Part shown: piece after piece, positions 1 through 15,200 of the stretch
Position numbering within the stretch: the stretch's first letter is position 1
How the letters are laid out: every line of letters starts with the position of its first letter
Assembly: GCA_029959285.1 (NCBI GenBank)
Contig: JASCOE010000001.1
Span: 496,001 to 560,000 of the forward strand
Direction: 5' to 3'
Origin: Flavobacteriaceae bacterium PS02337
GTDB taxonomy: Bacteria > Bacteroidota > Bacteroidia > Flavobacteriales > Flavobacteriaceae
Length of the DNA: 64,000 nucleotides
The notes under the pieces: generated by a model
The model's input: the letters and a program-made list of their open reading frames with translations, nothing else
The model's database searches: none
Told to the model about the DNA's origin: nothing
Program-made: the position numbers and the translations under genes

Positions 1-227
1 ACACGAAAATCGGCATACAATGATTGGTTATCTGGTGCGTCTTTAATTCCGACCCACTGCGTAAGACCGTTGGCTCTAATACGAAGATTATCTCCAATAC
101 CGGCGTAAGCAGGTGAAAGAATAAAAGGGTTATCAGCCAAATACTGAGTAAACACTGGTAGGTTTAACTCTTGGCTGTAACTTGTTGTTACAGCCATGAG
201 TACTAAGGATAAAATAAACTTTTTCAT
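1..227 (-). CDS. sprF: SprF, PorP/SprF-family outer-membrane protein (5' part only)
   Basis: Only the first ~75 codons are in the window; the gene runs off the left edge. The reading begins MKKFILSLVLMAVTTSYSQ, a signal peptide, followed by a Pro-x-Phe-Thr-Gln-Tyr, Asn-Pro...Ser-Pro-Ala-Tyr-Ala-Gly and Gln-Trp-Val-Gly-Ile-Lys-Asp-Ala-Pro series typical of the start of PorP/SprF barrels. Members of this family sit in the outer membrane and serve as dedicated partners for export of proteins with a type-B T9SS C-terminal domain. It follows sprB by 43 bases on the same strand, matching the F. johnsoniae order sprC-sprD-sprB-sprF, so its job here is very likely secretion or attachment of SprB. The family call is secure; the symbol rests on position. 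Confidence 0.9.
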   Translation of the reverse strand, partial: MKKFILSLVLMAVTTSYSQELNLPVFTQYLADNPFILSPAYAGIGDNLRIRANGLTQWVGIKDAPDNQSLYADFR

Positions 228-270
228 TGTAATAATTTTTTTAGATAACATCATTGGGGCTATAATTTTG

Positions 271-3200
271 TTATCTGTATAAAGTGAAATGTCCAACAAA
301 CTCTCTATTATCTTTCGGATCATTTAGTTTAAGAACATACCAGTAATCTCCTGTTGGTAATTCATTTCCATTGTATTTACCGTCCCATTCTTGACCTACG
401 TGGTATTTCGCTACTGCTCTACCGTATCTGTCGAAAATGTCAAACGTTAATTCTTTGTATGCTAATGCACCACAACCAGGACCAATTGTTGTATTTGAAC
501 CTGCACCGTTTGGTGTGAAGTAGTTTGGCATACAGAAGTCATAGAAAATACCATGAACAATTATTGTTGCCTCACAACCATTTTTATCTCTTACAATTAC
601 TGGATAATCACCAGTTTTATAAATTCTATAAGTGTTAGATGATGAGAATGGTTCTCCGTTGAAACTGTACTCGTAAGGTGCAATTCCTCCAGAAGCTTTC
701 ACTTCAAGAACGTTGATATTCTTACTTGCATCTGTTACATCTACTAAACCAACTTCTGCAACAGCATTAATTGTAAATGGTACAGTTTCTTTTGTACAAC
801 CGTTAGTATGTCTAGTAGTTATAAAGTGAGATCCGGCAGCCACATTTGTAAAGATGTTACTTGGTTGGAATGTACCATTGTCAAGAGCATAATCTACATC
901 TGCAGAGTTTGTGTTAGAAGCATCAATCGTTACTACAACCATATTGGCTTGAGCATTATTAATACAGTCATACGTTACCTCAGCAGTTGGATTAAGAATA
1001 ACGGCTTTATCCATGATTACCTCAACCATTGTTGTACAACTAGCGTCTTTAACATAAACGTTATGTATACCTCCTTTAAGACCAGTAAAATCATGTCTTG
1101 TACCATTATTTAATGGAACATAAGTACCGTTCTCGTTATCAAGACTAATGCTGTAAGGTGGTCTTCCTCCAGAAACTTCTATTGTAAATGCTCCATCCTT
1201 ATCTCCATCACAAATTTCTTGTAAGATCGGCCCAACTATTTTACCTTCTAAAACATTTGGTTCTTTGATCTCACGCTCTATTATAATGAAACATGAATTT
1301 TCATCTTGAACAATGATTGTATAAGTTCCTGGTGATAAACGATCAAAAACAGATTTATCATCAAACTGACCTAAGTTTGGAGAAATTGCATATTTGATTA
1401 TTCCTGTTCCTCCACTTGCTGCAATAGCAATTTTACCATCATTTGCACCAAAACATGTTGCATCTGTTACTGTTGGTATTGCAGATAATTCTGTACTTGG
1501 TTCGTCTATTGTGATTGTAGCTGAATCGTATTGGCAATCTCCACTATCAACGCGAACTACATAAACTCCTTTAGGAAGTAAATCAAAATATCCTTCTGAT
1601 TGTGCTGGTCTAACAATAGCTCCAGTATCGCTCAATAAAGTATATGAATAGTTTCCTAAACCACCAGTAGCGGTTGCGTCTATAACTGCAGTTGCACTTC
1701 CTTTACAATAAACTTCTGCATTAGTTAAATCTAATTCTAGATCTAATGGCATTAATGGATTTATTGTAACGTTGTTTGAAATGTTTCCTACACATCCTTT
1801 AGAATCTCTAACATAATACTGATGATCTCCTAATGCTACTGAGAATGTAATTGATGTAGCAAAAGAACCTGCAACGGTTGTAAATGCTTGATCAGTACTA
1901 TATTCATATGGTCCACCAGCTCCACCTTGCGCACTTAATGTTAAAGTCGCATCTGTTTTACAAGTTACACCAGTTTCTAGAACTAATAAAGATTCAACTT
2001 TTGATGGCTCTGTTATCTCAATTTCTGCAGAAGGTTGAGAAACGCAATTAATACCATCAATTACTGTTACTGAATATCTTCCTGCAGGTAAACCTGAGAA
2101 TACCGGACTAGTTTGAGGCTCAGTTGAAATTAGCGGGTCACTAGTTAAGAAATTCAATATGTATGAATAATTACTTTCTTGGCCTCCTGTTGGAAGGTTA
2201 ACTGTAATTTCTCCACTATTATCTCCATTACATGTTAAAACACCTACTGTTGCATTTGCTGTAACCAAGATCGGATCTGGATTTTTTAACGTTACAGTAG
2301 CAGTTTGCACACAATTATTAAAATCTCTAACATTTACTGTATAAACTCCAGCAGTTAAGTTTTCAAAATAATATTGATCTGAATACGCCACATTTACTGG
2401 ACCTACCAATTCATATTCGTACGCAGCTGACCATCCGCCAGTTGCAGATACCGTGATTGTTCCGTCATTTCCTGGATCACAAGTAATCGGCGTATGAGTT
2501 TCAGCTATTTGTAATTGAGATGCTGGTTGAGCAATCAAAAAGTCTGTTTCTACTTGACAAGTTGGTGTTGCAACCAAAGTAGCACTTACATGATAAATAC
2601 CTTCAGGTAAATTTGGAATATTAATTACTGTACCTGTAGATCTTCCGTTAAGGTTAACTGGTCCTGTAATTGTATAATCAAAAATTCCTGCATCGTCAGT
2701 TGGGTCAACTTTATTATCAACGAAAGTTAAATCAACACTTCCTGTTGCCGTTCCGAAACAAGTAACATTTTTAATGTTTTCTGCTATAATATCAAATGTA
2801 TTTGGTTCGTCAACATAATGAATTGTTTTCAATATACATCCAGTAACAGGGTTTGTTACTGTAATTGTATAAGTTCCAACCGTTAAATTAGTAAACTGTC
2901 CGTTTGCATTTGTTACAGAAGGATATGGCGTCGCATTGCTTGCTGTAGCCACTATTGTATACTGAAGAGGAACCGCTGGACCACCTGTAAAGGTTACATT
3001 AACCTGGATATCTTCATTATTAAGACACGTAATCGGTCTAGTAATTGTTAATGCAGGATTAGCAAAATCAATAGCGATAAATGGATTGATAGTTGCTGTA
3101 GCAGTTCCTACACATCCTTTGTCATCGTATACATTAATTACATAGTTTCCTCCTAGTAAATCTGCTTCAATGAAAACAGGATTATCTCCTCTTTGAACCG

Positions 3201-6200
3201 CCACTGGATTTCCATTTCTGAAGAATTCATAAACCGTATAGTTTCCTGAACCACCTGTTGGCGTATTGATTGTAATTGTTGCATTATTTTCTTTGTTACC
3301 AGATGTACATCCGTATTCAGCAACAACAGGAGCTGGTACCGTAATAATTGGCGGCTCTGTTACTGTAATAGTTTGATCAACTGGACATCCTTTACCTGAA
3401 GTTACTGTAACAGTATAAAAACCTTGAGGAAGATTTGTAAATACATTTCCAACTAATACCATTCCAGTTGGAGCAGGATTGATTGAATAAGTATAAACTG
3501 GATTGTTATTTACTGTTGCAGTTGAAGCTGCTAATTTCACAGTAATTGATCCAGTACTTCCTCCATTACAAATTACTTGACTTTGAGTTAAAGTAAAGTC
3601 AATTGCTGTATTAGGTGTTTCAATAACAACATCAACAGTTTTTGTACATCCTGTTCCAGTATCTCTAACTGTAAAAATGTAGCTACCTGGAGTTAAATTA
3701 CTAAATACTGCAGATGGACCAAACGTAATACCATCTTGGCTAAATTCATAGCTTGGTGTTACTGTACCTCCAGAAGGTAATAATGTTACTACTCCTTGGT
3801 TTCCATTACAGATTGGAGCTGTTGTCAATTCATACTTTAATTGTAAAGGCGTTAAAATAGTTACTGGAGCTTCTACTACACATAGATTTGCATCTCTAAC
3901 GTATACTTTGTAATCGCCTGGTGAAGTAACTACTAATATATTATTGTTTAGCTGCCAAGTGTTTTTGTCTATACTATATTCTAAATCTGAAGTAAATCCA
4001 GAAGCTGTTACAGTAATTTCATAACCAGTTGCAGTAGGACAATGTGTTGGTGTTACCGCTGTAATAACTGGCATTGGGTCTGTAATAATAGTTACTGGAG
4101 TAGAAGTTTCACAATCATGTGAATCTTTCGCCCACAATACCCATGTAAATGCTTTGTCTAGAACTGCTGTATCGGCTACATCATAAACTACTGGATCACC
4201 AGTTTTAACGAAAGCATATGTATATCCTGGAGTACCATCAAAAGCTGTTGCTTTAATTTTAGCTCCATCTGTACAGTTTGCATTTTTAAGAGTCGCATAG
4301 TTTACTCCTAAAGTTTCTGGCTCAGTTACATTTACTGTAATTGAAGCCACACAATTTGTAACATTATCTGTCACATTAATTGTATATGGACCTACCGCTA
4401 AATTTGTCAATACAAAAGTATCTGTTCCAACTGGTGTTACGATACCTGGAGCATTAACTCCTGTAATCGTATGTGTAAATCCTGTATTGAAATTAGAAAC
4501 TTTAAATGTTACTTTTCCATTTGCTTCGCCTTTACAAGCAACTCCTGCATCTAGATTTCCTTCTACAGTAATATTTACAAGTTCTTTTACTGTATAAACA
4601 TCTTGATATGTACAACCATTGAAATCTTTAACTTCAAAAGTGTATTCTCCTGGAAGTAAGCCTGGGAAACTTGCAGCAACTGCTGAACCAGTTGTTGTAA
4701 TTGGACCAAATAATGTTGGCGAAGTTGCTGTGTTAGTCGCAACAATTCTAAATTCTAAAGCACCAACACCGTTAGTTGCTTTTACATCAACTGTACTAAC
4801 ATTTTCACCCAGTTTACAAGTTATTAATGTAGCATTGAAATCTAACTTATCTGGTTTATTTAATGGATTAACTATAATTGATTGAGGTGCTGTTGTACAA
4901 CCATTTGCATCTTTAACAGAATACCAAATTGTTTGAACAGATCCATTATTATTAATTGTAAGCTTATCTGATGAATCGTATGTTACCCCATTATCAAAAC
5001 TATATTGGTAAGGTGGTGTACTTGCTGTATTTGGTGTACCACCATTTCCAACAACTGTAATTACAGTAGCAACATCACATGTAGTGTTTGCAGGGAAAGA
5101 AGCCGTAGCCGCTAATAGCGTTGGTTCGTTTATCACAATTGCAGGAGTAACTCCTGATGTACATCCATAATGATCTGTAACTACAATGGTGTAAGAACCC
5201 GCTGCTAAACCTGTATATAATCCTGTAGTATCTCCAGAATTATTTGGAGTTATTCCTCCGCTTAAAGCGAAAGTATAAGGACCAACACCTCCAGAAGGAG
5301 TTACTGTAATTGTTCCTGTGCTGCCTCCATTACATTTCACATCAGCCTTAACTGTTGTAAATGCAGGATTAACAGGAGCATTTATAATAATTTCATCGCT
5401 TGTAACTTGACAAGAATTACTATCTGTAACTCTAAATACATAAGTTCCAGTAACATTAGTTGTATACGGAGATGTAATTGTGTTAAATCCTCCATTATTA
5501 ATATTTACTTCATAAGTGTAAGCTGGATTTCCATCTGCAGCGGTCAAGGTAAATTGAGCACCAGTAGTTGTAGGAAGAGGAACACAAGTAATATCTTTAT
5601 CTTGAACTACACTGAAAATTAAAGGTTTATAAACAGTTGTTGAAGTTGTACTAGTTGCAGTACATCCATTTACATCTTTAATATAAACTGTATAAGCTTG
5701 TGAAGCCGTTGTAGGAGCTGGTACTGTAAAAGTATAAGTTGTTCCAGTGCTTACAAAATAATCTGTACCATTAATACTAAAACTTAATGGTGCTACACCA
5801 GTACCTGTAGCGGTAAAAGTATAGTTTCCATTAGCTGTACATTGATTACTTGCCAAAGTTGGTGTTGTAACCGTTGGTAAATCATCTTTAGTAATGGTTA
5901 CCGTCGTCATGGCAGTACAATTATTTGCATCTAAAATGTGAACATCAACTAACCATGTCATTCCTAAACCATTTGCACTTACCACACCATTAGTTAATGT
6001 TGTAGTGTCGATAGTCGTTCCTGTAGAATACGTTCCTGCTCCTGCACCACTTTGTACAATTGAATACGTATAAGGTGATGTACCTCCAGCAGGTGTCATT
6101 GTAATCTGAGAAACTGGATCGTTACAATGTACATTACTTGCTACAGCAGTTATTGATAAAGCCAATGCTGGCTCTGTAATATCTACCGATTTAGTTACTG

Positions 6201-9200
6201 TACAATTTGTTGTATTATCTGTAAATGTTACTTCGTAATTTCCTTTTACAAGATTTGATAAAGTAACTACATTTCCTGTTTTACTAGGTGTAAAAGGTAA
6301 AGCGGCTGGGGTTGTAACTACAGAATAAGAAAATGCTCCAGAAGCTGTAAAATCAGTTCCAGTAAATGTTGCACTTGCATTTGATCCGCCCATACAATTT
6401 ACATTGCTAACCACTTGTGGTTGCATTTGTAATGTTGGCAATGCAGGAACAGTAAATAATTCTTCATCTGTACAGTTATTACCATCAGTAACTCTAAATA
6501 CATAATCTCCAGCAGGCAATCCTGTATAAGTGCCGGTTGCGTCTCCTGTAGTGTTGGTTGTAACTGGACCAGATACAATGTCAAATGTTAATGTACCAAT
6601 ACCATTTGTAGTATTAATTGTTACATCACTTACTAATGCTGGACAAGTCATTTGAGACTTATTAAAGCCTGTAATAACTGGAGGGTCTAATGCATCAATT
6701 ACTGCTGGTTGCATAACAGTTGTACAACCGTTAGCATCTTTTACTATTACATTATAAGTACCCGCATTTGTTGTTGTGAAAACATTATTACCTGAATAAT
6801 GAGCTCCATTATCAAAACTATATTCAAATCCACCTGCTCCACCAGTCGCAGTAACAGTAATAGTTGCATCTGTAGGAAGATTTCCGCCACCACATAACAT
6901 TTGTACTCTGTCAATATTTGTGATTACCAAAGGTGTTGGATTAGTTACCGTAACATCGATTGTTTCAACACAATCGTTACTATCTTTAACATAATACGTT
7001 ACAGTTCCTTCAGCAGCAGTCTGACTGAAAATATTATTTGTCTGTGTAGTCAATGTCGGAGCAGCACCTTTTCCGTAAGTGTAAATACCCGTTCCGCCAA
7101 TAGCGTTAATTTCTACTTTTGCAGCATCGCCAACACATAAAGGTGTACCAACTATTCTAGTTGGAACAATCGGAATTAAAGCATCAATTGTTACTGTTGT
7201 AGTTGCTGTACAAGTTCCATCACTAACTTGGAAAGTATAATTTCCTGCATCTAAATTAGTAAATATACCAGTTGTTGCACCAGTAGTATTAATTGTTGTT
7301 CCTGCCGTGATTGTATATGTATAACTAGAAGGAGTTGTAATAATTCCGCCCTCAGCTTTAACTGTTATACTTGCATTTGGTGCAGGTGATTTACAGTCTA
7401 ATTCTTTTTTAGCAGTTACACCAAGAGTCAATATATCTCTAACAATATAAGGAGCAGTTGCAATACAACCGTTACCATCTCTTACACCAATAACATAGGT
7501 TCTAGCTGCTGTGATAGTAGCTATTGAAGTAGCTTGGTCTAATCCGTCTAATGTATAAATTGGAGTACCAACTGTAGAAGTAAAATATTGACTTAAATCT
7601 ACTGTAAATGGAGCACCAGTAAAACAAGGAACCGCTGGTCCAACTTGTGTCGCTGGAGGTGCATCTTTTAATATTGTTACATCAACTTTAGCAGTACAAC
7701 CTTTTGCATCTTTTACCCAAATATCCCACTCGTCATCCAATTCGTAATTAAGAGTCAATGGATTTGTTGAAGAATATCCGGCAGTTGGTTCTGCAGCACC
7801 GTCAGCTACAAATGTATATTGGTAAGGTCCTGTTCCTCCAGTTCCTTTTACAGTAACACGAGCATCAGTATTACAATTGTCATTAGTTTGACTTACAACA
7901 CTAACGCTTACTGGTTGTGTCGGTTGTGAAATTTCAAATGTTGTTGCATTCGAACATTGAGTTCCATCTAATTCTAAAGCTCGTAAAGTATATGAACCAG
8001 CAGGTAAACCTGTAAATAAATCACTTACGGTAGTTATTGATGTAACATTATAATCTCTAAATACCCTAGGCGAAAGCTGTAAATTAGTTAATTGATCTAA
8101 AACCTCTACCTGTAATTGTCCTACTGAAGAATCATAGTTTGATATTGTAAAACTTACAGAACCATTTGGAACACTCGGCGTTGTTTTACAAGAAACATCT
8201 GTTGTAGTAACAGTATTAAATTGAATTAATGATAATGGTGCTATTGGTACTTCAACAATAGAGAAACATCCGTTATTATCTTCAACTTGGAAGAAATAAG
8301 TTTGTCCAAATTTTAACCCAGTAAACTGATAAGTCGTAGCTGCAGTTGCCGGAGAAACTGTAGACGGATCACCATAAATAGAATATTTATAATTCGGTGC
8401 ACTTGGGAAAGTAGTATCCAAAAATAAATTTACTGTAGCTCCAGCCAAACAAGTACCAGTTATAGATGGAGGTGCAAATTTAAGGTAAGGAACTGTTGAG
8501 ATTCTTAATTTACCACTTTTAACTTCACATCCATTTTTATCCACTATTGTTACAGAGTAATCACCAAATGCTAAATTATTTGGGAAAACATATGTTCTTG
8601 CAGATATTGGTGCACTAGTATGGATTGCAGTGTTAGTTTTATCGTATAAAGTATATATAAAAGGGGCAACACCATCAACTACAGAAGTAATTTCTATACT
8701 TCCAGGAATATTACTATTACATTTTATATCGTTTACTTTAAATGTTGGAACTATTGCATTAGGTTGTCCAATAGTTATAGTTCCCGTATCACGACATCCT
8801 CTAGCGTCCTCTACAATATAATTATATGTTCCAGCTGCTAAGCCTCCGAATGTATTTCCAAAATCTAAGGGGCTACCGTTTAAACTATATTTATAAGGTG
8901 CTTTTCCTCCTGAACCATTAAATGTTACAGAACCATCGCTACTACCATTACAATTTGCAAGAGTAAGAATTTCATTTGCAACTATAGTACCGGTTGGCGT
9001 GACAGGCAATGCATTTGTTTTTACAGGACATCCTTTGCTGTCTGTTACTTCGAAACTATAGTTTCCTGGTGATGTAAATGTCTCTGTAAAACTATTTGTT
9101 AAAATACCTGTTACAGGACTTCCAACAGCCACTGTTCCATTATAAATTTGGTAGCTGTAAGGAGCTGTTCCGTTTGTAATATTTACTGTAATAGAAGCTG

Positions 9201-12200
9201 CAGTAGGTGTAGAACATGTAAGGTCTTTACCTGGAACTGCATTAGCAAATATCTGTTTTTCTACCACATAATTTTTAAAATCTGTACAACCATTCGCGTC
9301 TTTAACTCCTACGATATAAGTTCCCGATGCCGTAACAGAATATGTTGTTCCCGTCAATGTTGAACCATTAACAGTATATTCTAATGGTGCTTTTCCTGCT
9401 CCAGATAGTGTAATTACAAATGGTGCTGCAAAACATTGTTGAGCAGGCATATTTATTACTGCATCTGGATCCTTAGCAATAGTAATTGTCAATGATTGCT
9501 CACAACCATTAGCATCTTTTACCCAAGCATACCAAGTTGTAGTTGCTGGATTTAAATCTGCTGAATTTGCATTTAAAACATAATCACCTGCAGCTGGATT
9601 TCCAGTTGTATTTCTGAAAGCGTAGCTGTACGGTGCTTTTCCTCCTCCTGCAGTAACCGAAACTTTTGATAAAGGCTGACCACAATTAGCATTTTTATTT
9701 GATGCTAATGTTAATGTTACAACCGCTGGCTGAGTAATAGTAAAGTTTACATCTTTAAAACAATCCGTAACATTATCTGTCACTCTTAAAGTATATGATC
9801 CTTGTACTAGATTTGTTACATCTACAGTGCTTCCAGTTATATTTACTGTTCCTGTTCCTGAAGTTAATACCGCAGTATAAGTTCCTGTATAGGCAGAAAC
9901 AGTGATAGATGCTGAACCAGTACTTCCTGCATTACAAGCGACATTATTTTGTGATGCCAATGTAGCTGCAATACTAACTAATGGCTTAACAGTGTAAGAT
10001 TCTACATCGTTACAGCCGTTTGCGTCTGTAACTTTGAAAACATAATTACCATTTGCTAATCCTGTGAATTTTCCGTCTGTTGCTCCAGTAGTATTAATTG
10101 TTGGACCCGAAACAATTACATATGCCAAAGTTCCTACCCCGTTAGTTACTGTTACATCTACATTACTTGTAGATTCTCCAGTTTTACAAGTAATAAGAGA
10201 ACCATTTACACCAGTAATTGTTGGAGCGTTTAATGCAGTAAAAGTTTGTGACGTTAAACTTTGTGTACACTTATTACTGTCTCTCATTACTACAGTAATT
10301 GTACCTGATGCACTAGTACTGTAAGTGTTTGTAGCAGCAAAAGCTCCACCATTAAAACTATATTCATAACCTGTACCAGTTCCTCCAGATGGAGAAGTCA
10401 CAGTAATGGTAGCTTGTTTTGTTGTGTTATCTGTATTACAAGCTAAAGGTGTAGATTGTACCGTAGCATTTAATACCGATGGATCACTCAATGTAATTGA
10501 AGTTGAGAAAGTACATCCTTTAGCATCTGTTAAAAGAGCAGTATAAACTCCCGCAATTAAATTATTAGCAGTAGCAGTAGTTGAAACTGTTGTAGCTCCT
10601 CTTGTAATTGAATACGTAAAAGGTGCTAATCCTGTTGGGTTAGTAATATTAATTACTCCATCAGCAGCACCAATACAAGTTGGCTGTTTTTCATTATGAG
10701 AAAATGAAGGAATTGTTTTTGGCGTAATTGTAATAACATTTGATAAAGCTTGACAATTTGCATTATCTGTTACTCTAAATTGATAATCACCCGAATTTGC
10801 TGTAGTAAATGGAGATGTTACCGTTGTCCAAGCTCCTGCACCATTAAATTGTACTTCATATGTAGAGTATACATTTGAACCTCCATTTGCTGTAAAAGTA
10901 ATTTCTGCATTTTCAATACAAGTTAAATCTTTTACTCTTGTAGCCAAAATAGTCAATTCTGGATTAATCGTATAAGTTGCTGTTGCTGTACAGCTATTAG
11001 CATCTTTTGCAATAATTGTATAAGTACCGCTTGCAGTAATATTATAAGCTGTTGGAGTACTCACTGACAATCCATTTACAGTATATGTATGAGTCCCTGT
11101 TCCCAGGTTAAAGAAAGTGCTAAGATTTATTGACGTTGTTGAAGGCGCTTTGAAACAGAATGTCGCCGGAGCCGGAGATTTTACAGATGGAGAAGCCTCT
11201 CTCTGAATATCTAAATTAAATGGCCCTGCAGTACAATCATTTTGATCCATTACATACACATCCCAAAATAAATTAGATTGTGTTGCTCCTGTATTAATAG
11301 TTGTATTTGTATCTGAGAAAGCAGAAGCGGCTGGCATCGTTGCATTTCTCACTACATAAGCATATTTATAATTCGGTACACCGCCAGTAGCAGTAACCAC
11401 AATATTTGAAATCGAATTACCACAGTTTACATTAGATGCTGTTGCACCTGTGATAGAAATTGCCGTTGCTGGACTAATCGTAACTGATGCTTCATTAGAA
11501 AGACAGTTTGTTGACTTATCTCTTACTTGTAATTTATATGACCCTGCAGCTAAACCTGTAACTTTAACTTCATCGTTTACTTGTGTAACTGTACCAAAAG
11601 TTGGAGTTAATACATAAGTAAAATTACCAACTGAACTTGCACCTGTTACAGTAAAAGTTGCCGTACCGCTTGTTTGGCCAACACACTTAACATCTGTCTT
11701 TTTACCTGATACCGCAATAGTCGGTGCACCGTCAATAGTAATACCGCCTGTTGTTTTACAACCATTTGCATCTGTAATTTGGAAAGAATAAGCTCCTGCA
11801 GTTAATCCAGAGAAAACTCCAGTAGTATTAGAAGCTCCCGATCCAGTTCCAGAAGTCATTAAGTAAGTAAATGGTGCAATTCCTCCAGCTGTTGGAGTTA
11901 AAGTTACACTTGTTGTTGTTTTACCAGTCTCACATGTAATTGCAGCTGGAGTACTAAAAGTTATTCCTGTTGGCGGATTATATGCAGGAACTTTTATTGT
12001 TTTTGTATCTATACAGTCATTTGAATCTTTCACAGAATATATAATATCCTGAGCTGATGAAGTAAGGTTTACTGTTAAAGTATTTGTTCCAGTATAAGTG
12101 GTACTTCCATTAAAACTATAGGAATATACTCCTGTTCCGCCACCTCCAGTAATAGTTACAATAGTAGTAGAACTACATGTTGTATTTGCTTGGAAATTAG

Positions 12201-15200
12201 CAGAAGCCACAACTGCAGCTGGATTTGTTAAAGTTACATTTATGCTTTGTGTACACTTATTAGCATCTTTTACATAAAAAGTATAACTTCCAGCAGCCAA
12301 TCCAGTAATGACAGCCTGATCATTATATGTAATATTATCTCTGCTGTAAGTAAATCCTCCTGCACCTCCAGCTGGCAATAACTCTACACTTCCATTTGAT
12401 GCACCAAAACATTTTGGATTTTTATTGTCAGATTTTAAAACAATAGCATTTAATGGTGCAACTTTAGCTATAACACTAGTAACAGTACAGTTACCTGAAT
12501 CAGTAACTCTAAAAGTATAATCACCCGCTACTGCAGTTGTATAAGTAAAAGTATTTCCTGTTGCAGTAGGCTGTACTAAAGTTCCTGTAGTATTTCCTGA
12601 AGCTATTGTTACAACAAAAGGACCTTTACCTCCAGAAATTGTTCCTGTAATTATTGCTCTATTATTTGGAGCTGTATCACAAGTTAAACCTTTTGTAACA
12701 GGAACCTCAACTGTTAATTTCTCGTTTATAATTTGAGTTTTAGGATCTGACTCACAACCATAACTATCTTTAACTCTGAAAGTGTAGCTACCAGGAGCAT
12801 CAGCAATATAGGTAAAAGTAGGACCGGTAAAAGTCGCACTAGGACTACTTACAGCTCCGCCATTAAATTGTACTGTATAAGTATAATCTTTAACTCCGCC
12901 ATTTACTCTCACTATTATTTGAGCCGTGTTGTTGAAACATAAATTTGAAGTATCGAACCCAATTTGTGGAGGAACTGCTGCAACAACATCTACAGATGCC
13001 ATAACTGCAGTTTCACACGAATTCAAATCTCTTGCTATAATTTTATAGTTTCCAACTTTTTTGATATCAAAAAATTCTCCAGATGACTGAAAAGGTTTAA
13101 CAACCGTTACACCGTCTGTTTCTCTTAATTCATATTCGTAACCTGGAGTTCCTTCACTTGCTTCTGCTTTTATTGTGGCACCAAGATCACATGTAGCAAC
13201 TTGTTCTACCCAAGCTTTAACCTCTAACGGTTTTGGCATCTTAATTTCCTGAGCTAATGGGAAAGTACAACTCTTAGCAGAATTATCGTATCGAATCTGA
13301 ATGTTATAAATACCTGCTTTTAGGTTTGTTAAAGTTAAACTACCACTAGAAGCAGCTGGAACAGGAATATAAGTTCTCCAACCTGCTGGGTCGCCAGCAA
13401 TTAAATATTGAAATCCTTTAGCAGGATCAAAATTTTTGGCAGATAAAGTAATTTCTCCATTTTGTTCACCACTACATTGAATATTTTTAAATCCAGTAAT
13501 ACCTGCTGAGAAAGCTTTACTTCCATCAACATAAACAGGAAAATCAACAACTGTATTACATGATTTTGGAATTTGTCTTACCCAAAAATCATCCAAAAGA
13601 ACGTCATTTCCATTAAACTCATTACTATATGATCTTACAACAAAACTTAAATTGTTGTAAGCACCTGGATTCAATTGTAATTCTTTATATTCCCATTTTT
13701 CAGATTTTGGTACCTGCCATGGATTAGTGTGTCCTGGAGATGGGTCACTTGTTGCTACAATAGTTTCTGTACCACCAACCCCATTCAAGTTATTAACTAA
13801 TTCTATTGTTAATTTTGGATCATGCAATCCGCTATTTGCTTTTTTAATCAAGTTTTCCGCCCATAATGATATAATTACAGGCTGATTCGGAATAACATCT
13901 TTAATTGGTTTACTATATAAAATTCCTCCAATACCAGCAGTTCCTCCAACGTTTACAACCAAAAATCTTCCATTTGCATTTGTTGGAGTAGTATGATCTT
14001 TAGCTACAAGCCAAGAACCCCCAAAAGTAGTTGTGATTTTACTTGCCACAGCATACTTGCCGTCATTAATCTGGTAATCGTTGAAATTTCCACAAGTATA
14101 TCCTACAGGGTGAGGAGTTGTTTCATCTTCAAAACAATATGCAGGGTTAATTCCGGGAGTAGTAGTAAATCCACCAATTCCAAAATCTTCAATTAATAAG
14201 TTACTATAAGTTGAAACACTTAGTACATTATAATTAACCGTAATAGTATGATCTCCCTGAGTTACATTCAAAAATACGTTTGGTTGCGCAGTATTTGGAT
14301 TAAGAACACCATCCATATAATAATCATAACTAAACTTAGGATTTCCACTTCCACTATTTGTTACAGTTACGGTACTAGTTGCTGATCCGTCGCAATTAAA
14401 AACAGGATCTTTAACACTAATTGTTGGCGGATCTGGTCTAAAGTCCATGATGATACCAGTCATTTTATATTCACATCCCAGTGCGTCTTTAACATAAAAT
14501 GTGTATGGCAAACTTGGTCCGCGAGGATCTACATAAGCCTCATTAGATGTTATCCAAGTTGCTCTGTCATCAAAACTATACAAATAAGGATTTGCTCCCG
14601 CAAAAGGAACACCTCCTTGAGCATTTGCAATTCTAACCTTACCCTGAACTTCTTTTCCTGCAGGACCGCAGCCAGACAATTCAGCAACACCCGCAGATGC
14701 TGTTAAGACATTTGATGCACCAATTGTAATTATTTGTTCAGGATCAATACAAGTATTTCCTCCTTTAACATATTTAACCTTTAATTTATAAATTCCTGCC
14801 GCCAAATTATTATAAACAAAACTTGTAGTAGTCCCTGTAACGGTACCTGCTACGTATGTATTTGCTGGGTTAATCGGAGTAAGATTATAACTTAAAGTAT
14901 AATTTTTAGTATCCGATACATTAATCGTTATTTTTCCAAGTTCACTAATACAATCTCCATCCGTTTTAGTAACTGTATATACTGGTTTGTCTACTACCGG
15001 AACAACTATTGTTTTGTCAGTAGCAGCACAACCGTTAACATCTACTACTCGAATAACGTATGTTCCAGATTTTGATGTTGTAATAGAATATGTTGGAACT
15101 TCATTAAAACCTGCTCCATCTATATTTACATAATATTTATATGGTGTTGTTCCGCCAGCTCTCGTTACCGTAATTGTACCCGTGTCACAAGCCGTTAATG

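Noticed and set aside
808-14196. Several 60-100 codon rightward ORFs inside sprB
   Set aside because: Antisense shadows of the repetitive adhesin gene with biased, non-protein-like composition.
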